Source: Thermoplasmata archaeon
GTDB lineage: Archaea; Thermoplasmatota; Thermoplasmata; UBA10834
Reading direction: 5' to 3'
Assembly: GCA_020696365.1 (NCBI GenBank)
Contig: JAEHCM010000001.1
Span: 82,813-146,812 of the forward strand
Length of the DNA: 64,000 bases
The position numbers and the translations under genes were made by a program. Numbering within the stretch: position 1 is the first letter of the stretch; every line of letters starts with the position of its first letter. The notes under the pieces are model-generated. The model ran no database searches. It saw nothing but the letters and a program-made list of their open reading frames with translations, and had not been told where the DNA came from. Below, in pieces: positions 52,164-62,104 of this stretch.

Positions 52164-54770
52164 ATGACCGACGAACAGGAGAACGAGCAGCAGATCGCCA
52201 TGAAGGTCATCAAGCGACCGATAGAGGTCGAGATGAAGAAGTCGTACATCGACTACGCTATGAGCGTTATCGTCGGCAGGGCGCTGCCTAATGTGAGCGA
52301 CGGCCTGAAGCCCGTGCACAGGCGGATACTGTATGCGATGAACGAGATGGGCCTCGTACGCGGGAAGAGTCACAAGAAGTCCGCCAGGGTGGTCGGCGAG
52401 GTCCTGGGCAAGTACCATCCGCACGGGGATGTGGCGATCTACGACACCCTCGTGAGGATGGCCCAGGACTTCTCGATGCGCTACCCCCTCATCGACGGCC
52501 AGGGGAACTTCGGCAGCGTCGACGGCGACCGCGCCGCTGCCATGAGATATACGGAGTGCCGACTGGCGCCTATCGCGGCGGAGATGCTGGAGGATGTGGA
52601 CGAGGAGACGGTGGACTTCATCGACAACTTCGATGGCTCGCTCAAGGAGCCGGTCGTGCTCCCTTCCAAGCTGCCCAACCTGCTCATCAACGGTTCATCA
52701 GGCATAGCGGTCGGCATGGCGACGAACATACCCCCGCATAACCTGGGCGAGATAGTCGACGCGACCGTCCTGATGATCGACACGCACATCGAGGGACGTG
52801 ACCCGGACCTGAAGGAGATCATGGATCTGGTGAAGGGCCCGGATTTCCCGACTGGCGGCCTCATCTACGGCGCCGCGGGGATAGTGGAGGCCTACTCCTC
52901 CGGCAGAGGCAAGATACGCGTGAGGGCTCGTACGACCATCGAGAGGGACGAGGACACCGGCAGAGCAACGCTGATAGTGTCCGAGATCCCGTACATGGTG
53001 AACAAGTCCAAGCTGATGGAGGAGATCGCCGAGCTGGTCAAGAGCAAGCGGATAGAGGGCATCTCGGACCTGAGGGACGAGTCGGACAGGGATGGCATGC
53101 GCATAGTCATCGAACTGAAGCGCGACGCGCTCGAGGATGTCGTCCTGAACCAGCTGTTCGCGCACTCCCAGCTGCAGACGACCTTCGGGATCAACAACCT
53201 GGCGCTCGTAGACACCCAGCCGCGGGTGCTGTCGCTTAAGGAGATGCTGGAGTACCACATCGAGCACCGGTTCGATGTCGTCAAGAGGAGGCTACAGTTC
53301 CGTCTGAAGGAGGCGGAGAGGAAGGCCCACATACTCGCCGGCCTGATGATTGCCCTGGATCACCTGGACGATGTGATCAAGACGATACGTAAGTCGAAGA
53401 CCCGCGAGGATGCGAAGACCTCGCTCATGAAGATGTACCTTCTGACCGAGGCCCAGACCAAGGCCATACTCGAGATGCAGCTCCAACGGCTCACTAGCAT
53501 GGAGATGCAGGCCGTCAAGGACGACTTCGAGAGGGTAACCAAGCTGGTCGAGGAGTACAAGGCCATCCTGAGGGACGAGAAGAGGATATTCGGCATCATC
53601 AAGCAGGAGGCTCTGGCCATCAAGGAGAAGTACGGCGACGCCAGAAGGACGGACATCGAGGCTCAAGGGGCGGACCTGGACTACGAGGACCTGATACCCG
53701 TGGAGGACGTCCTGGTGACGACCAGCCGCACGGGATACATCAAGCGGATATCCCTTGACACGTACGCCTCGCAGAAGCGCGGAGGCGTAGGCCTCGTGGG
53801 GATGGGCACGAAGGAGGAGGACCACGTCGTCGACATGTTCGTGACGTGCTCCCATGACTATGTCATGTTCTTCACCAACCGCGGCAAGGGATACTGGCTC
53901 AAGGCCTACAGGATACCCGTCGGCGGCCGCCACTCGAAGGGCAAGCCGATAGTGAACCTCATCGACCGTCTCCAGGAGGGCGAGTACGTGATGGGCAAGA
54001 TGCCGATCGCGATATTCGACGAGGAACGGTATCTGGTGTTCGCCACAAGGAAGGGCATCATCAAGAAGACCCGTCTGATGGCGTACTCGCATGTCAGGCA
54101 GCCGGGTATCATAGCCATGCGTCTCGACGACGGGGACGAGCTGGTGGGCGTCGCGATCACCGACGGGACCAAGGAGGTCGTGCTGGCGACGAAGCTGGGG
54201 TATGCCGGGAGGTTCAACGAGGTCGATGTGCGTCCAACCGGTCGCGCGACCTACGGTGTGAAGGGCGTTACGCTCCGGAAGGGCGACGAGGTGGTCAGCA
54301 TGGCCATCGTGGACCCGACCGATCACCTGCTGACGATCACGGAGCGCGGATACGGCAAGCGCTCCCTCGTGGCGGATTACAGGAAGACCCGGAGGGGCGG
54401 GAAGGGTGTCATAACGATCAAGACCGGGGATCGGAACGGCAACGTGCTATCGGTCCTGTCGGTCGCGGACGACGACGAGTTGATGTTCACGAGCGTCAAG
54501 GGTATGATCATAAGGATGCCCGTGTCCGGCATACGTATCCAGAGCAGGGCGACGCTCGGCGTCCGTTTCATGCGTCTCAAGGGCCGCGACCTCGTCACCG
54601 CGGTGGCGCGCCTCGTGGGAGTGGCCGACGAGGAGCGCCTGGCGGAGTCAGGCAGGACGATCACGAAGGCTCCGACCGAGAACGGCGACCTTGTGGACGA
54701 CAACGACACGGGCGGCGACGACGAGGGGATCGACGACGGGTCAGGCGAGGACGGGCCAGAGGATGGATGA
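52164..54770 (+). CDS. gyrA: DNA gyrase subunit A
   Basis: 868 residues. The breakage-reunion domain has [34 protein letters not shown], and the catalytic Tyr in [11 protein letters not shown] (about 129). The GyrA box [15 protein letters not shown] (about 537), which defines gyrase rather than topoisomerase IV, starts the wrapping beta-pinwheel; six blade motifs follow (for example [38 protein letters not shown]). The tail is acidic ([20 protein letters not shown]), as in other gyrases with C-terminal acidic tails. Confidence 0.97.
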   Translation: MTDEQENEQQIAMKVIKRPIEVEMKKSYIDYAMSVIVGRALPNVSDGLKPVHRRILYAMNEMGLVRGKSHKKSARVVGEVLGKYHPHGDVAIYDTLVRMAQDFSMRYPLIDGQGNFGSVDGDRAAAMRYTECRLAPIAAEMLEDVDEETVDFIDNFDGSLKEPVVLPSKLPNLLINGSSGIAVGMATNIPPHNLGEIVDATVLMIDTHIEGRDPDLKEIMDLVKGPDFPTGGLIYGAAGIVEAYSSGRGKIRVRARTTIERDEDTGRATLIVSEIPYMVNKSKLMEEIAELVKSKRIEGISDLRDESDRDGMRIVIELKRDALEDVVLNQLFAHSQLQTTFGINNLALVDTQPRVLSLKEMLEYHIEHRFDVVKRRLQFRLKEAERKAHILAGLMIALDHLDDVIKTIRKSKTREDAKTSLMKMYLLTEAQTKAILEMQLQRLTSMEMQAVKDDFERVTKLVEEYKAILRDEKRIFGIIKQEALAIKEKYGDARRTDIEAQGADLDYEDLIPVEDVLVTTSRTGYIKRISLDTYASQKRGGVGLVGMGTKEEDHVVDMFVTCSHDYVMFFTNRGKGYWLKAYRIPVGGRHSKGKPIVNLIDRLQEGEYVMGKMPIAIFDEERYLVFATRKGIIKKTRLMAYSHVRQPGIIAMRLDDGDELVGVAITDGTKEVVLATKLGYAGRFNEVDVRPTGRATYGVKGVTLRKGDEVVSMAIVDPTDHLLTITERGYGKRSLVADYRKTRRGGKGVITIKTGDRNGNVLSVLSVADDDELMFTSVKGMIIRMPVSGIRIQSRATLGVRFMRLKGRDLVTAVARLVGVADEERLAESGRTITKAPTENGDLVDDNDTGGDDEGIDDGSGEDGPEDG

Positions 54771-54890
54771 CCCAAGCTGGCTCTCCCTCTCAAGAGTGAT
54801 AATGACCCGCAAAGCTTTAATTAACCAACATGCCTTTAAAAACGCTGAACGGGCATCGTTGAGTCCCCCGAAGAGAAGGAGGTCTAGGAT

Positions 54891-55604
54891 TTGTTCAAGG
54901 ATTCCATCCCGGGGCTCGAGAAGGTCTTCAAGGACGATATCGAGCGACCCAAGATAATGCTAGTCACTGGCCCCCCAGGCTCTATGAAGACGAGCTTCTG
55001 CTACTCAATCATGTCGACGTACCTGAGGGACAAGAACGAGTTCGGGCTCTACGCCACCCTCGAGGAGACCACCGACAGCCACATGACCAACATGGATAGC
55101 ATGGGCGTCAAGATGTCCACCAAGCTGCAGATATCCGACATGACCGACCTCCGCGAGCTGGACCAGATCGACGAGGTCATAGGTGACGAGGTCCACACGG
55201 ACTACATACTCTTCATCGAGAAGATGATCCAGCGGTTCAAGAGGACGCACGGCGACAAGTTCTCGGTGTTCGTCCTGGATTCCCTGGGCGCCCTGTACTC
55301 GCTCATGGAGAACGAGAAGAACATGCGCAAGAAGATGTTCTACTTCTTCAAGATGCTCCGGGACAACAACTTACACTCCTTCATCATAATGGAGCGTTCA
55401 CTCGACGGCGAATCGCAGCTCCTCGGCAACGAGGGGTTCCTCGCGGACGGCATCCTGATGCTCGGCTTGGACAGGCCGCGCGGTAAGCTGGTCAGGTTCC
55501 TCCAGGTCGAGAAGATGAGGGCGGCGGAGCACAGCATGGAACGCCACGCGATAGAGGTCACCAAATCAGGCCTGACTGTCCTCGGACCCCTCCTCAGCTC
55601 GTAG
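54891..55604 (+). CDS. KaiC-like ATPase downstream of gyrase
   Basis: 237 residues, single RecA-fold domain. It begins FKDSIPGLEKVFKDDIERPK, with Walker A TGPPGSMKTSFCYS (about 25-38), YATLEETTDSHM where KaiC has its catalytic Glu pair (here Glu-Glu), Walker B FVLDSLGALYSLM, and EGFLADGILML. Unlike the 25804 product it keeps both the P-loop Lys and the Glu pair, so it is predicted active. TTG 54891 follows GAAGGAGGTC (54874-54883), one of the strongest ribosome sites in the window. Role unknown. Confidence 0.85.
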   Translation: MFKDSIPGLEKVFKDDIERPKIMLVTGPPGSMKTSFCYSIMSTYLRDKNEFGLYATLEETTDSHMTNMDSMGVKMSTKLQISDMTDLRELDQIDEVIGDEVHTDYILFIEKMIQRFKRTHGDKFSVFVLDSLGALYSLMENEKNMRKKMFYFFKMLRDNNLHSFIIMERSLDGESQLLGNEGFLADGILMLGLDRPRGKLVRFLQVEKMRAAEHSMERHAIEVTKSGLTVLGPLLSS

Positions 55605-55727
55605 TGCGCAGCCGAGGAGGAGTGCGCGGGCGGACAAATGGTTTGCACGGACCCCGCGCATACGCATCAACCCCCGAGACAACGATGCGTCGCGCACAAA
55701 CCCCCCCAATAACCGATGTGATGAAAC

Positions 55728-56717
55728 ATGACGGAAGACTCGACAATCTCCCAGATAATCGAGGATGCGGTAAAGAGGCTGAAGGATCAGGAGGAAGCTG
55801 TCCTGAAGAAGGACAAGGAGCTCCAGACGCAGCAGGATGAGGTGACGCGCAGGAGCACCGAGCTCGAGCAGCTCCAGAGCGGCCTGAAGGAGAGGGAGGA
55901 TGCTCTGCGCGCCCGAGAGACGAATATCGAGCAGGGCGAGGAGAGCCTGAAGGCGCGCGAGTCCGCGGCGCTCGACAGGGAGAGCAAGCTCGACGAAAAG
56001 ATCTCCGGACTGAACGACCGCGAGGAGCGGGCCAGTGCCATGCAGAAGGGCGCTGAGACGAAGGAGAGCGAGTACATCGAGAAACTGGCAGAGGTCTCCA
56101 GGCACATGACCGAGGTCGCGGACAAGAGGAGGGCGGTGCTCGACCAGGAGGAGCAGATGAAGACCTCCGAGGACAACCTCGCCCGGCTGATGGATGAGGT
56201 CACCTCCCGGAGGGACGCCCTCATCGCCCGTGAACGGGCCCTCGTTGACGAGAATGAATCGCTGAGGACCGACCGCGAGAAGCTCGCCGAGGACGCCAGG
56301 AAGCTCATGCGAAGGCAGGAGGATATGCTGACCATGCCCACTGCGCCGTCGGAGGGCGGGAAAGCCGTAGCTCCCGTACGACCGGGGGCGGGCGAGGACG
56401 AGGTAGCATGTCCGAACTGCAACACGATCATCAGTCGCGACGCCGTCATGTGTTACGCCTGCGGGCACAAGCTGAAGGAGACGGAAGAGCCGGCCAGCGA
56501 GGAAGCCGCGACCGAGTCAGAGGACGAGATCCCGTGTCCGAGCTGCAAGACGATGATAAGCAAGGACGCCGTCATGTGCTACGCCTGCGGTGTGTCCGTC
56601 GAGGAGGCCACCGAGAAGGCTGCGGCGGCCGGTGAACCACCGTCGGCACCTGCTCCGAAGGAGGAGAAGAAGCCTCAGATTTTCGTCAAGAAGATTGTGA
56701 AGAGACAGGCACCTTAG
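55728..56717 (+). CDS. Coiled-coil protein with two tandem zinc ribbons
   Basis: 329 residues. Residues 1 to about 200 are a long coiled coil rich in Glu, Lys, Arg and Ser (KRLKDQEEAVLKKDKELQTQ; SKLDEKISGLNDREERASAM). Then come two near-identical zinc ribbons: ACPNCNTIISRDAVMCYACG (about 225-244) and PCPSCKTMISKDAVMCYACG (about 265-284), joined by an acidic linker. The tail is proline- and lysine-rich (PQIFVKKIVKRQAP). ATG 55728 is used; no strong SD is visible. Likely a scaffold or ATPase-associated structural protein; the family is unnamed to me. Confidence 0.78.
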   Translation: MTEDSTISQIIEDAVKRLKDQEEAVLKKDKELQTQQDEVTRRSTELEQLQSGLKEREDALRARETNIEQGEESLKARESAALDRESKLDEKISGLNDREERASAMQKGAETKESEYIEKLAEVSRHMTEVADKRRAVLDQEEQMKTSEDNLARLMDEVTSRRDALIARERALVDENESLRTDREKLAEDARKLMRRQEDMLTMPTAPSEGGKAVAPVRPGAGEDEVACPNCNTIISRDAVMCYACGHKLKETEEPASEEAATESEDEIPCPSCKTMISKDAVMCYACGVSVEEATEKAAAAGEPPSAPAPKEEKKPQIFVKKIVKRQAP

Positions 56718-56765
56718 TTGGTTGTGCCACACACCTTTGTCCGTGATGAAAATCGGGCAAATAGC

Positions 56766-56774
56766 TTTTTATAC
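56766..56774 (+). promoter_or_regulatory. TATA box of the giant surface protein
   Basis: TTTTTATAC about 50 bases before ATG 56824; GGGTGAA (56812-56818) is its ribosome site. Confidence 0.6.
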
Positions 56775-56823
56775 GGCCGACCTACTTACTTTCTCCAAAC
56801 CCAGACTCTGGGTGGGTGAACTA

Positions 56824-59800
56824 ATGATTGTCAGAGCTGGCCCTTTTCTCGCTGGAAGATCGTTGACCGCATTGATCGCCGTCGCAATGGTGACAGCTGG
56901 ATTCGCAGGCTTGTTCATCGTCGGCAAGACCGCTACCGCGTCAGGGGATCTTATCGTCACTGACACCGCGACGTACGTGATCAGAGACCTGCAGCAGTTC
57001 GTCGACGGCAACGTCATAGTCGACGGCGGTGGAACGTTGGAGATCATAGACGGAACCCTGAGCGTGATCAGCAACTACGACCAGAGGTATACGATCACTG
57101 TCGGTTCTGGCGGTACGCTCATACTTGACCACGGTGTGATCACGACTCACCTGGACCAGCTCAATCCATGGGCCGAGCTCGAGATCATCGTAGAGGACGG
57201 CGGAGTCCTGACGGCCACGAACGAATCGATACTCAAGTTCCCTGGTTCGATTACACTCTCGAGCGGTGCCGAGATGACATTGACAGACAGCACCGTCACA
57301 GCTCTGTCGGCCGCGATGGTCGCACAGTATGTGGTTGGCTCGTCTGGCCTTATCACTCTCGACTCGGCCGATGACGGTCCGGGTATCACGGTAACCGACT
57401 CGACGCTCAGCCTGTTCGACAGTACGATCGACGCGATGCCCGAGTTCTCGACCGATGGGACGCTCGCAGGCAACCTGACGCTCAACGGGGCCTCGACCCT
57501 GCTGTCCGTGAACAGCTACATAGGGATAGACTTCGGGCCGGCGCTCGACGCAGCCAGCTGGTACACCCACAACTGCCTCGTCGTGAACAACGAGTCCCAG
57601 GCGTACCTCTATGGAACGCACTTCGAGGAGTACGCGGGAGCGCTCGCCGACAGGGCCCCGGCGGTCGTTGTCACCGGGCCTAGCACATCGCCGGCAGTGC
57701 CTGTAGGTGTAGCGTCTCTGGCAAACGTCGATGCACTCATGTACGTCGTTGACGCAACTGAGACTCTGGAGGTCCCCAACTGGGATGTCAACGGTGTGCT
57801 GGGCACGCTGTCAGTCAGTTCGGCCACAATCGTTGCCACATATTCCGTCGACCCCGCATACGATGGCACCAATGCCATTGAGTGGCGGTCCGACTCAGGC
57901 GTTTACGCTGACACGGCGATTACCCCGGACGCCGCTGACGCTCCAGGCACGATGGCTACTTATCAGCTTTCACCGGCAAGCGTTCCAACGGTCGCAGACA
58001 TCATGACCATGGATGTCAGGTTTATTCATGACGGCTCTGCCGGCTCCATGCAATTCGACGCGTTGTGGGTCGTCTTCAGCGTTGGCGGCAGCGCGTATGT
58101 CTACAGATGGCTCAACGCCACAGCCGGAGACGAGTACGGCGTCCCGATACCCGACGCGACGATAAGCTCAGTGTTCACCGGCGCAACGGACCTCGAGGGC
58201 CAGGAGGCGTTCTACTTCACTCCAAGCGGAGTCTCGACCGCCCCTGCCCCCGAAGTTCTAGCGTACATGGATGAGACCGTTTTGACATTCAAGACGACAA
58301 AGAACGATGGAAAAGCCGTCATTCCATATTTGACCGACATCATCGCAAGTGACGGCTCCATGAACTCGCTGTTCGTCGGCTCGTACGCAGTCACCGCCAG
58401 CGCGGTGATCGACACCGTCGAATACAGCTCGACGGAGAGTTTCTCGTTCCCTGCCTATCCCGCAATGAAGCAGGGTGACCAGCGCTCATCCCTTACGGTT
58501 GACGTCATGGGAGTCTCAGTCCCGAGCCCAGACGAGTCGAAGTGGCTCGTGGTGCCTCTTGAAACCGGCGAGGAGACCGTGGTGATCGAGGATATGCTGT
58601 TCTACTACGCAGGTGATGTGATCGTTGCTTCCACAGGGGAGCTGACTTTCCTCAACTCGGAGCTGCAGATCGTCCAGGCGTTTGCGAACGAGAGGACGAT
58701 ATATGTCGATGGCGACGGTGTCCTGAGATTCGAGAACGCTGTTGTGACGAGCCTGCTGCCGATCGACATCATCGTCCAGGGCTTCGGCACGCTCGAGGTC
58801 GTCAACTCGGCCCTCTCCGGCGTGAGTATCGTGGCCAAGGAGGACGCCGTGGTCGTGCTCGACGGCTCGACGATGACGAACGGCGGGATAACCACATCAT
58901 GGGACTCGAGGGCTGACATCAGCGTATACGATTGCGTGCTGAGCACCACGCCAGTTCTATCGGGATTCTCAGTCGGTAGCTTCACAAACACCAGCGTGCC
59001 GTCCATAGATGTGCAGGGTGACGCCCAAGCTCTGATATTCAGATGGATACACGTGACGGTGCTCGATGGCAACATGAAGCCCTTACCGGACGTCTTCGTT
59101 TCCGCGTGGGTCGGCCTTCTCAAAACGCACTGGACATCCGAGTATTCGGACTCGACCGGCGTCGCCAAGTTGAATTGCCTCAGCACGGTCATTACCGAGG
59201 ATGGACCCAACTATGTCGGCTCTATCTACTCGGTGAATGCGACCTACACCCCCTGGACGTTAGTGACCTACGAATCCGACCAAGAGGTGAGTGTCGGGGT
59301 CGCGCCGTATACCGAGCCCCTCGGCATGAATGTGACTTACGCCACGCTGACCATCGTGGCCGCACTCCCGAACCTCGTCATAGCAAGCACCGGATCGGTC
59401 ACCAGCACTCCTGAGGAGCCGTTCAACGGTCAAGCTACGACCATCAGCGCTGAGGTCAGGAACACCGGCATCGCTGTGGCGTACGATGTCCAGATCGACT
59501 TCACGGACAGTAACGACAACTATATCAGCCAGTTCGCGTCCGTGGTCTGTCCGAGCATCGCACCACATCCAGCTGACTCTGTATTTGTCAACGCTACTTG
59601 GATCGCCGAGCCGCCGCTCATGCCTTATGGTCACACGATGATCGCGGAGGTCGACCCATACAATACGATAATCGAGACAGACGAAGCCCCCGCTGTTGGC
59701 ACTGGTACTGTATACGTCCAGAACCTGCCTGATGTCAGGGTCGTGCCTGAGTCATCGATATACGTCACACCCTACGATCCAGTCGTGCACACCGAGTGCA

Positions 59801-61947
59801 CACTCAACGTGGACCTGGAAAATGTTGGCGACAACAACGCTATCAACTTCGTCGTGGCGTTCTACAACGCGTCCTTGGTGGACGTGGCGCCAGAGAACCT
59901 GATAGGCGAAGTACTCGTGCCAGTCATAGGCCCGGGCAGCGGGGTAGTGGTATCTCTTGTGTGGACGCCGACCGCCGTGGGCGAGCAAGTGATATCCGCC
60001 ATCGTCAACGAGGATATGTCGTTCCCTGAGATATCCTATGAGAACAACAACATCTCCGCTGAAATCACGGTCTTCGACTACCCTGACATGGAGCTGAGGT
60101 CGATCAGCTTCGTCTCCAGCCCATCGACCATCGCGGGAGGCGGTTCGGTCGTCGTGCGCGTCGAGATGGTGAACAACGAACTCTCTCCTGTCGTGAACCC
60201 GAAGGTGGCGCTGTACGTCGATTCCACGGAGAACGAGGCGTATGACGATTACACCTACCCGGGGATACTGACCAGCGGGTCAGGCTCGGTGCTCGTGGAC
60301 ATCGTGTACACCGCACCGATCGTGACTGATACGATCGAGTACGTGATCATCATGGTGGTCAACCCGTACGATGAGTTTGCCGAGCAGACCCGTACCAACA
60401 ACAGGGTCAGCAGCACGCTCACCGTGACCGACGTCCGCGTAGACCTCGTCATAACATCGACTCGCATCAATGTCATCTACGATGGCGAAAATGTCACGAG
60501 CGGGACGTTCGGAAGGACCGTTAACATAACCGCCGACGTGGAGAACCTAGGTGCGAATCCCGTTGACAACCTCGAGATATTGTTCAGCGTCCGAGGCGAG
60601 GATGAGTCATTGAACTACACGATCGAGACGCTCACGGACGAGACCGTTCCAGCGGGATCGATCGCGTCATTCTACGCGCACTGGACGATCAACTTCAGCT
60701 CTCCAGGAGATTACTGGATCTGCGTCAATGTGGATTCGGCGGAGATGGTCGCTGAGCCGAATGAGGCCAACAATTATGCCGAGGCGGAGTTCACGGTTCT
60801 AACGCTCGCCATAGATGTCGACGTCTCCTTGACTCAGGAGGTAAGCGAGTATGCGACGGGATCCGCCGTCGTGGTGACAGTGACGGTGAAATACGAAGGC
60901 ACCGACGACCCCGTGGTCGGGGTGCATGTGAGATTGGCGATGTTCGACAGCCAACACGAGATATTCACCGCGACGGTCACGCCGGGCCCGGGCTCAGATC
61001 CGCTTATGACTGACAATGAGGGCTCGCTGACCGAGTCGATATTCATTCCGGGTGACCTGCCAGGTGGCAATTACCACATCGGCGCGATGATCCAGGATGA
61101 GTCGTATTACACCACTGCGACTTTCGCGGTCTCCGGCGAGGTCTCCGACGAAGGAATACCCTTCATCATCTGGTTGATCGTGATACTCGCCATCGTCGGC
61201 GTAGTCATCGGGTTCACAGTCTATACATACGTCTACGGATTGGGCAAGCTGGTGGAGTGCGGCGAGTGTGGGGCGTTCATACCCGCGGCGAGCAAGCGCT
61301 GCCCGAAGTGCGGCGTCGAGTTCGAGGCGGGCACCATGAAATGCTCCGAGTGTAGTGCCTGGGTTCCATCGGACGCTGGCGAGTGCCCGAACTGCGGGGT
61401 CAAATTCGTGGGCGAGTCGGAGGGCGAGGACCTCGACTATCTCGAGCGGATGAAGGTCGAGTATGAGGCGATGGTGTCGGAGTACCGCGAGCTCGCCAAG
61501 CCCGAGCTGGGCAAGAAGTTCAGCGACAAGAAGTTCGAAGAGTGGTGGAAGATTCAGCCGAGTTACGTCAGCTTCGACGACTGGCTCGCCAAGGAGGAGG
61601 AGAAGCGCAAGGAAGGCCCGATGGCCTGCCCAGTATGCGGGACTCTGAACCCGACGGAGGCGACCGTATGCCACAAGTGTGGCACCGTGTTCGCCGTAGC
61701 TGAGGACGAGCAGACGCCTCCTGAGGACGGCCCGGGAACGCTGATAGAACCCTCCACGGGAGGGGCCGAGCCACCTCCAGAGCCGTCATCGGTTGCGAAG
61801 AGGCCTCCAGAGGGCGGGACCGGCGGGGCCGCCGAGCCGCCGAAGATGGTCATCCGGAGGCCGATCGATCGGAAGGTCGTGCCGAAGAAGATCATCCGGA
61901 CGCCCGTCGTGAAAAAGGGCGACGAGTCCGACTCTGACGCAGAGTGA
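56824..61947 (+). CDS. Giant surface protein: beta-helix, CARDB repeats, cytosolic zinc ribbons
   Basis: 1707 residues. Signal peptide (LTALIAVAMVTAGFAGLFIV), a parallel beta-helix-like region with VEDGGVLTATNES/TLTDSTV rhythm (about 40-740, with a predicted lectin-like stretch in between), then about four CARDB-like beta-sandwich domains (from VIASTGSVTSTPEEPFNGQA; VENLGANPVDNLEILFSV). A membrane helix (IIWLIVILAIVGVVIGFTVY, about 1450) leads inside to three zinc ribbons (ECGECGAFIPAASKRCPKCG; KCSECSAWVPSDAGECPNCG; ACPVCGTLNPTEATVCHKCG) with a helical insert (YLERMKVEYEAMVSEYRELA), and a basic tail. A cell-surface or S-layer-like adhesin whose cytosolic part is unusually elaborate. Function unknown. 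Confidence 0.8.
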   Translation: MIVRAGPFLAGRSLTALIAVAMVTAGFAGLFIVGKTATASGDLIVTDTATYVIRDLQQFVDGNVIVDGGGTLEIIDGTLSVISNYDQRYTITVGSGGTLILDHGVITTHLDQLNPWAELEIIVEDGGVLTATNESILKFPGSITLSSGAEMTLTDSTVTALSAAMVAQYVVGSSGLITLDSADDGPGITVTDSTLSLFDSTIDAMPEFSTDGTLAGNLTLNGASTLLSVNSYIGIDFGPALDAASWYTHNCLVVNNESQAYLYGTHFEEYAGALADRAPAVVVTGPSTSPAVPVGVASLANVDALMYVVDATETLEVPNWDVNGVLGTLSVSSATIVATYSVDPAYDGTNAIEWRSDSGVYADTAITPDAADAPGTMATYQLSPASVPTVADIMTMDVRFIHDGSAGSMQFDALWVVFSVGGSAYVYRWLNATAGDEYGVPIPDATISSVFTGATDLEGQEAFYFTPSGVSTAPAPEVLAYMDETVLTFKTTKNDGKAVIPYLTDIIASDGSMNSLFVGSYAVTASAVIDTVEYSSTESFSFPAYPAMKQGDQRSSLTVDVMGVSVPSPDESKWLVVPLETGEETVVIEDMLFYYAGDVIVASTGELTFLNSELQIVQAFANERTIYVDGDGVLRFENAVVTSLLPIDIIVQGFGTLEVVNSALSGVSIVAKEDAVVVLDGSTMTNGGITTSWDSRADISVYDCVLSTTPVLSGFSVGSFTNTSVPSIDVQGDAQALIFRWIHVTVLDGNMKPLPDVFVSAWVGLLKTHWTSEYSDSTGVAKLNCLSTVITEDGPNYVGSIYSVNATYTPWTLVTYESDQEVSVGVAPYTEPLGMNVTYATLTIVAALPNLVIASTGSVTSTPEEPFNGQATTISAEVRNTGIAVAYDVQIDFTDSNDNYISQFASVVCPSIAPHPADSVFVNATWIAEPPLMPYGHTMIAEVDPYNTIIETDEAPAVGTGTVYVQNLPDVRVVPESSIYVTPYDPVVHTECTLNVDLENVGDNNAINFVVAFYNASLVDVAPENLIGEVLVPVIGPGSGVVVSLVWTPTAVGEQVISAIVNEDMSFPEISYENNNISAEITVFDYPDMELRSISFVSSPSTIAGGGSVVVRVEMVNNELSPVVNPKVALYVDSTENEAYDDYTYPGILTSGSGSVLVDIVYTAPIVTDTIEYVIIMVVNPYDEFAEQTRTNNRVSSTLTVTDVRVDLVITSTRINVIYDGENVTSGTFGRTVNITADVENLGANPVDNLEILFSVRGEDESLNYTIETLTDETVPAGSIASFYAHWTINFSSPGDYWICVNVDSAEMVAEPNEANNYAEAEFTVLTLAIDVDVSLTQEVSEYATGSAVVVTVTVKYEGTDDPVVGVHVRLAMFDSQHEIFTATVTPGPGSDPLMTDNEGSLTESIFIPGDLPGGNYHIGAMIQDESYYTTATFAVSGEVSDEGIPFIIWLIVILAIVGVVIGFTVYTYVYGLGKLVECGECGAFIPAASKRCPKCGVEFEAGTMKCSECSAWVPSDAGECPNCGVKFVGESEGEDLDYLERMKVEYEAMVSEYRELAKPELGKKFSDKKFEEWWKIQPSYVSFDDWLAKEEEKRKEGPMACPVCGTLNPTEATVCHKCGTVFAVAEDEQTPPEDGPGTLIEPSTGGAEPPPEPSSVAKRPPEGGTGGAAEPPKMVIRRPIDRKVVPKKIIRTPVVKKGDESDSDAE

Positions 61948-62104
61948 TCGTGCATCCCCGAGGAAAACCCTTTACCGTTTCCTGTTTTTCATCATTTTGT
62001 TGGGGTGAGCGGGCTCTCTCGCCGGCCCCGGGAAACTGGCTAGACGGTAGTGCGGCGCTGACGCTTGACCCTATCATTGTGCATGTGGGAAGATGCATGC
62101 CGAT

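Noticed and set aside
53292..54326. 344-codon open frame on the minus strand
   Set aside because: Antisense to gyrA pinwheel; composition is that of a shadow frame.
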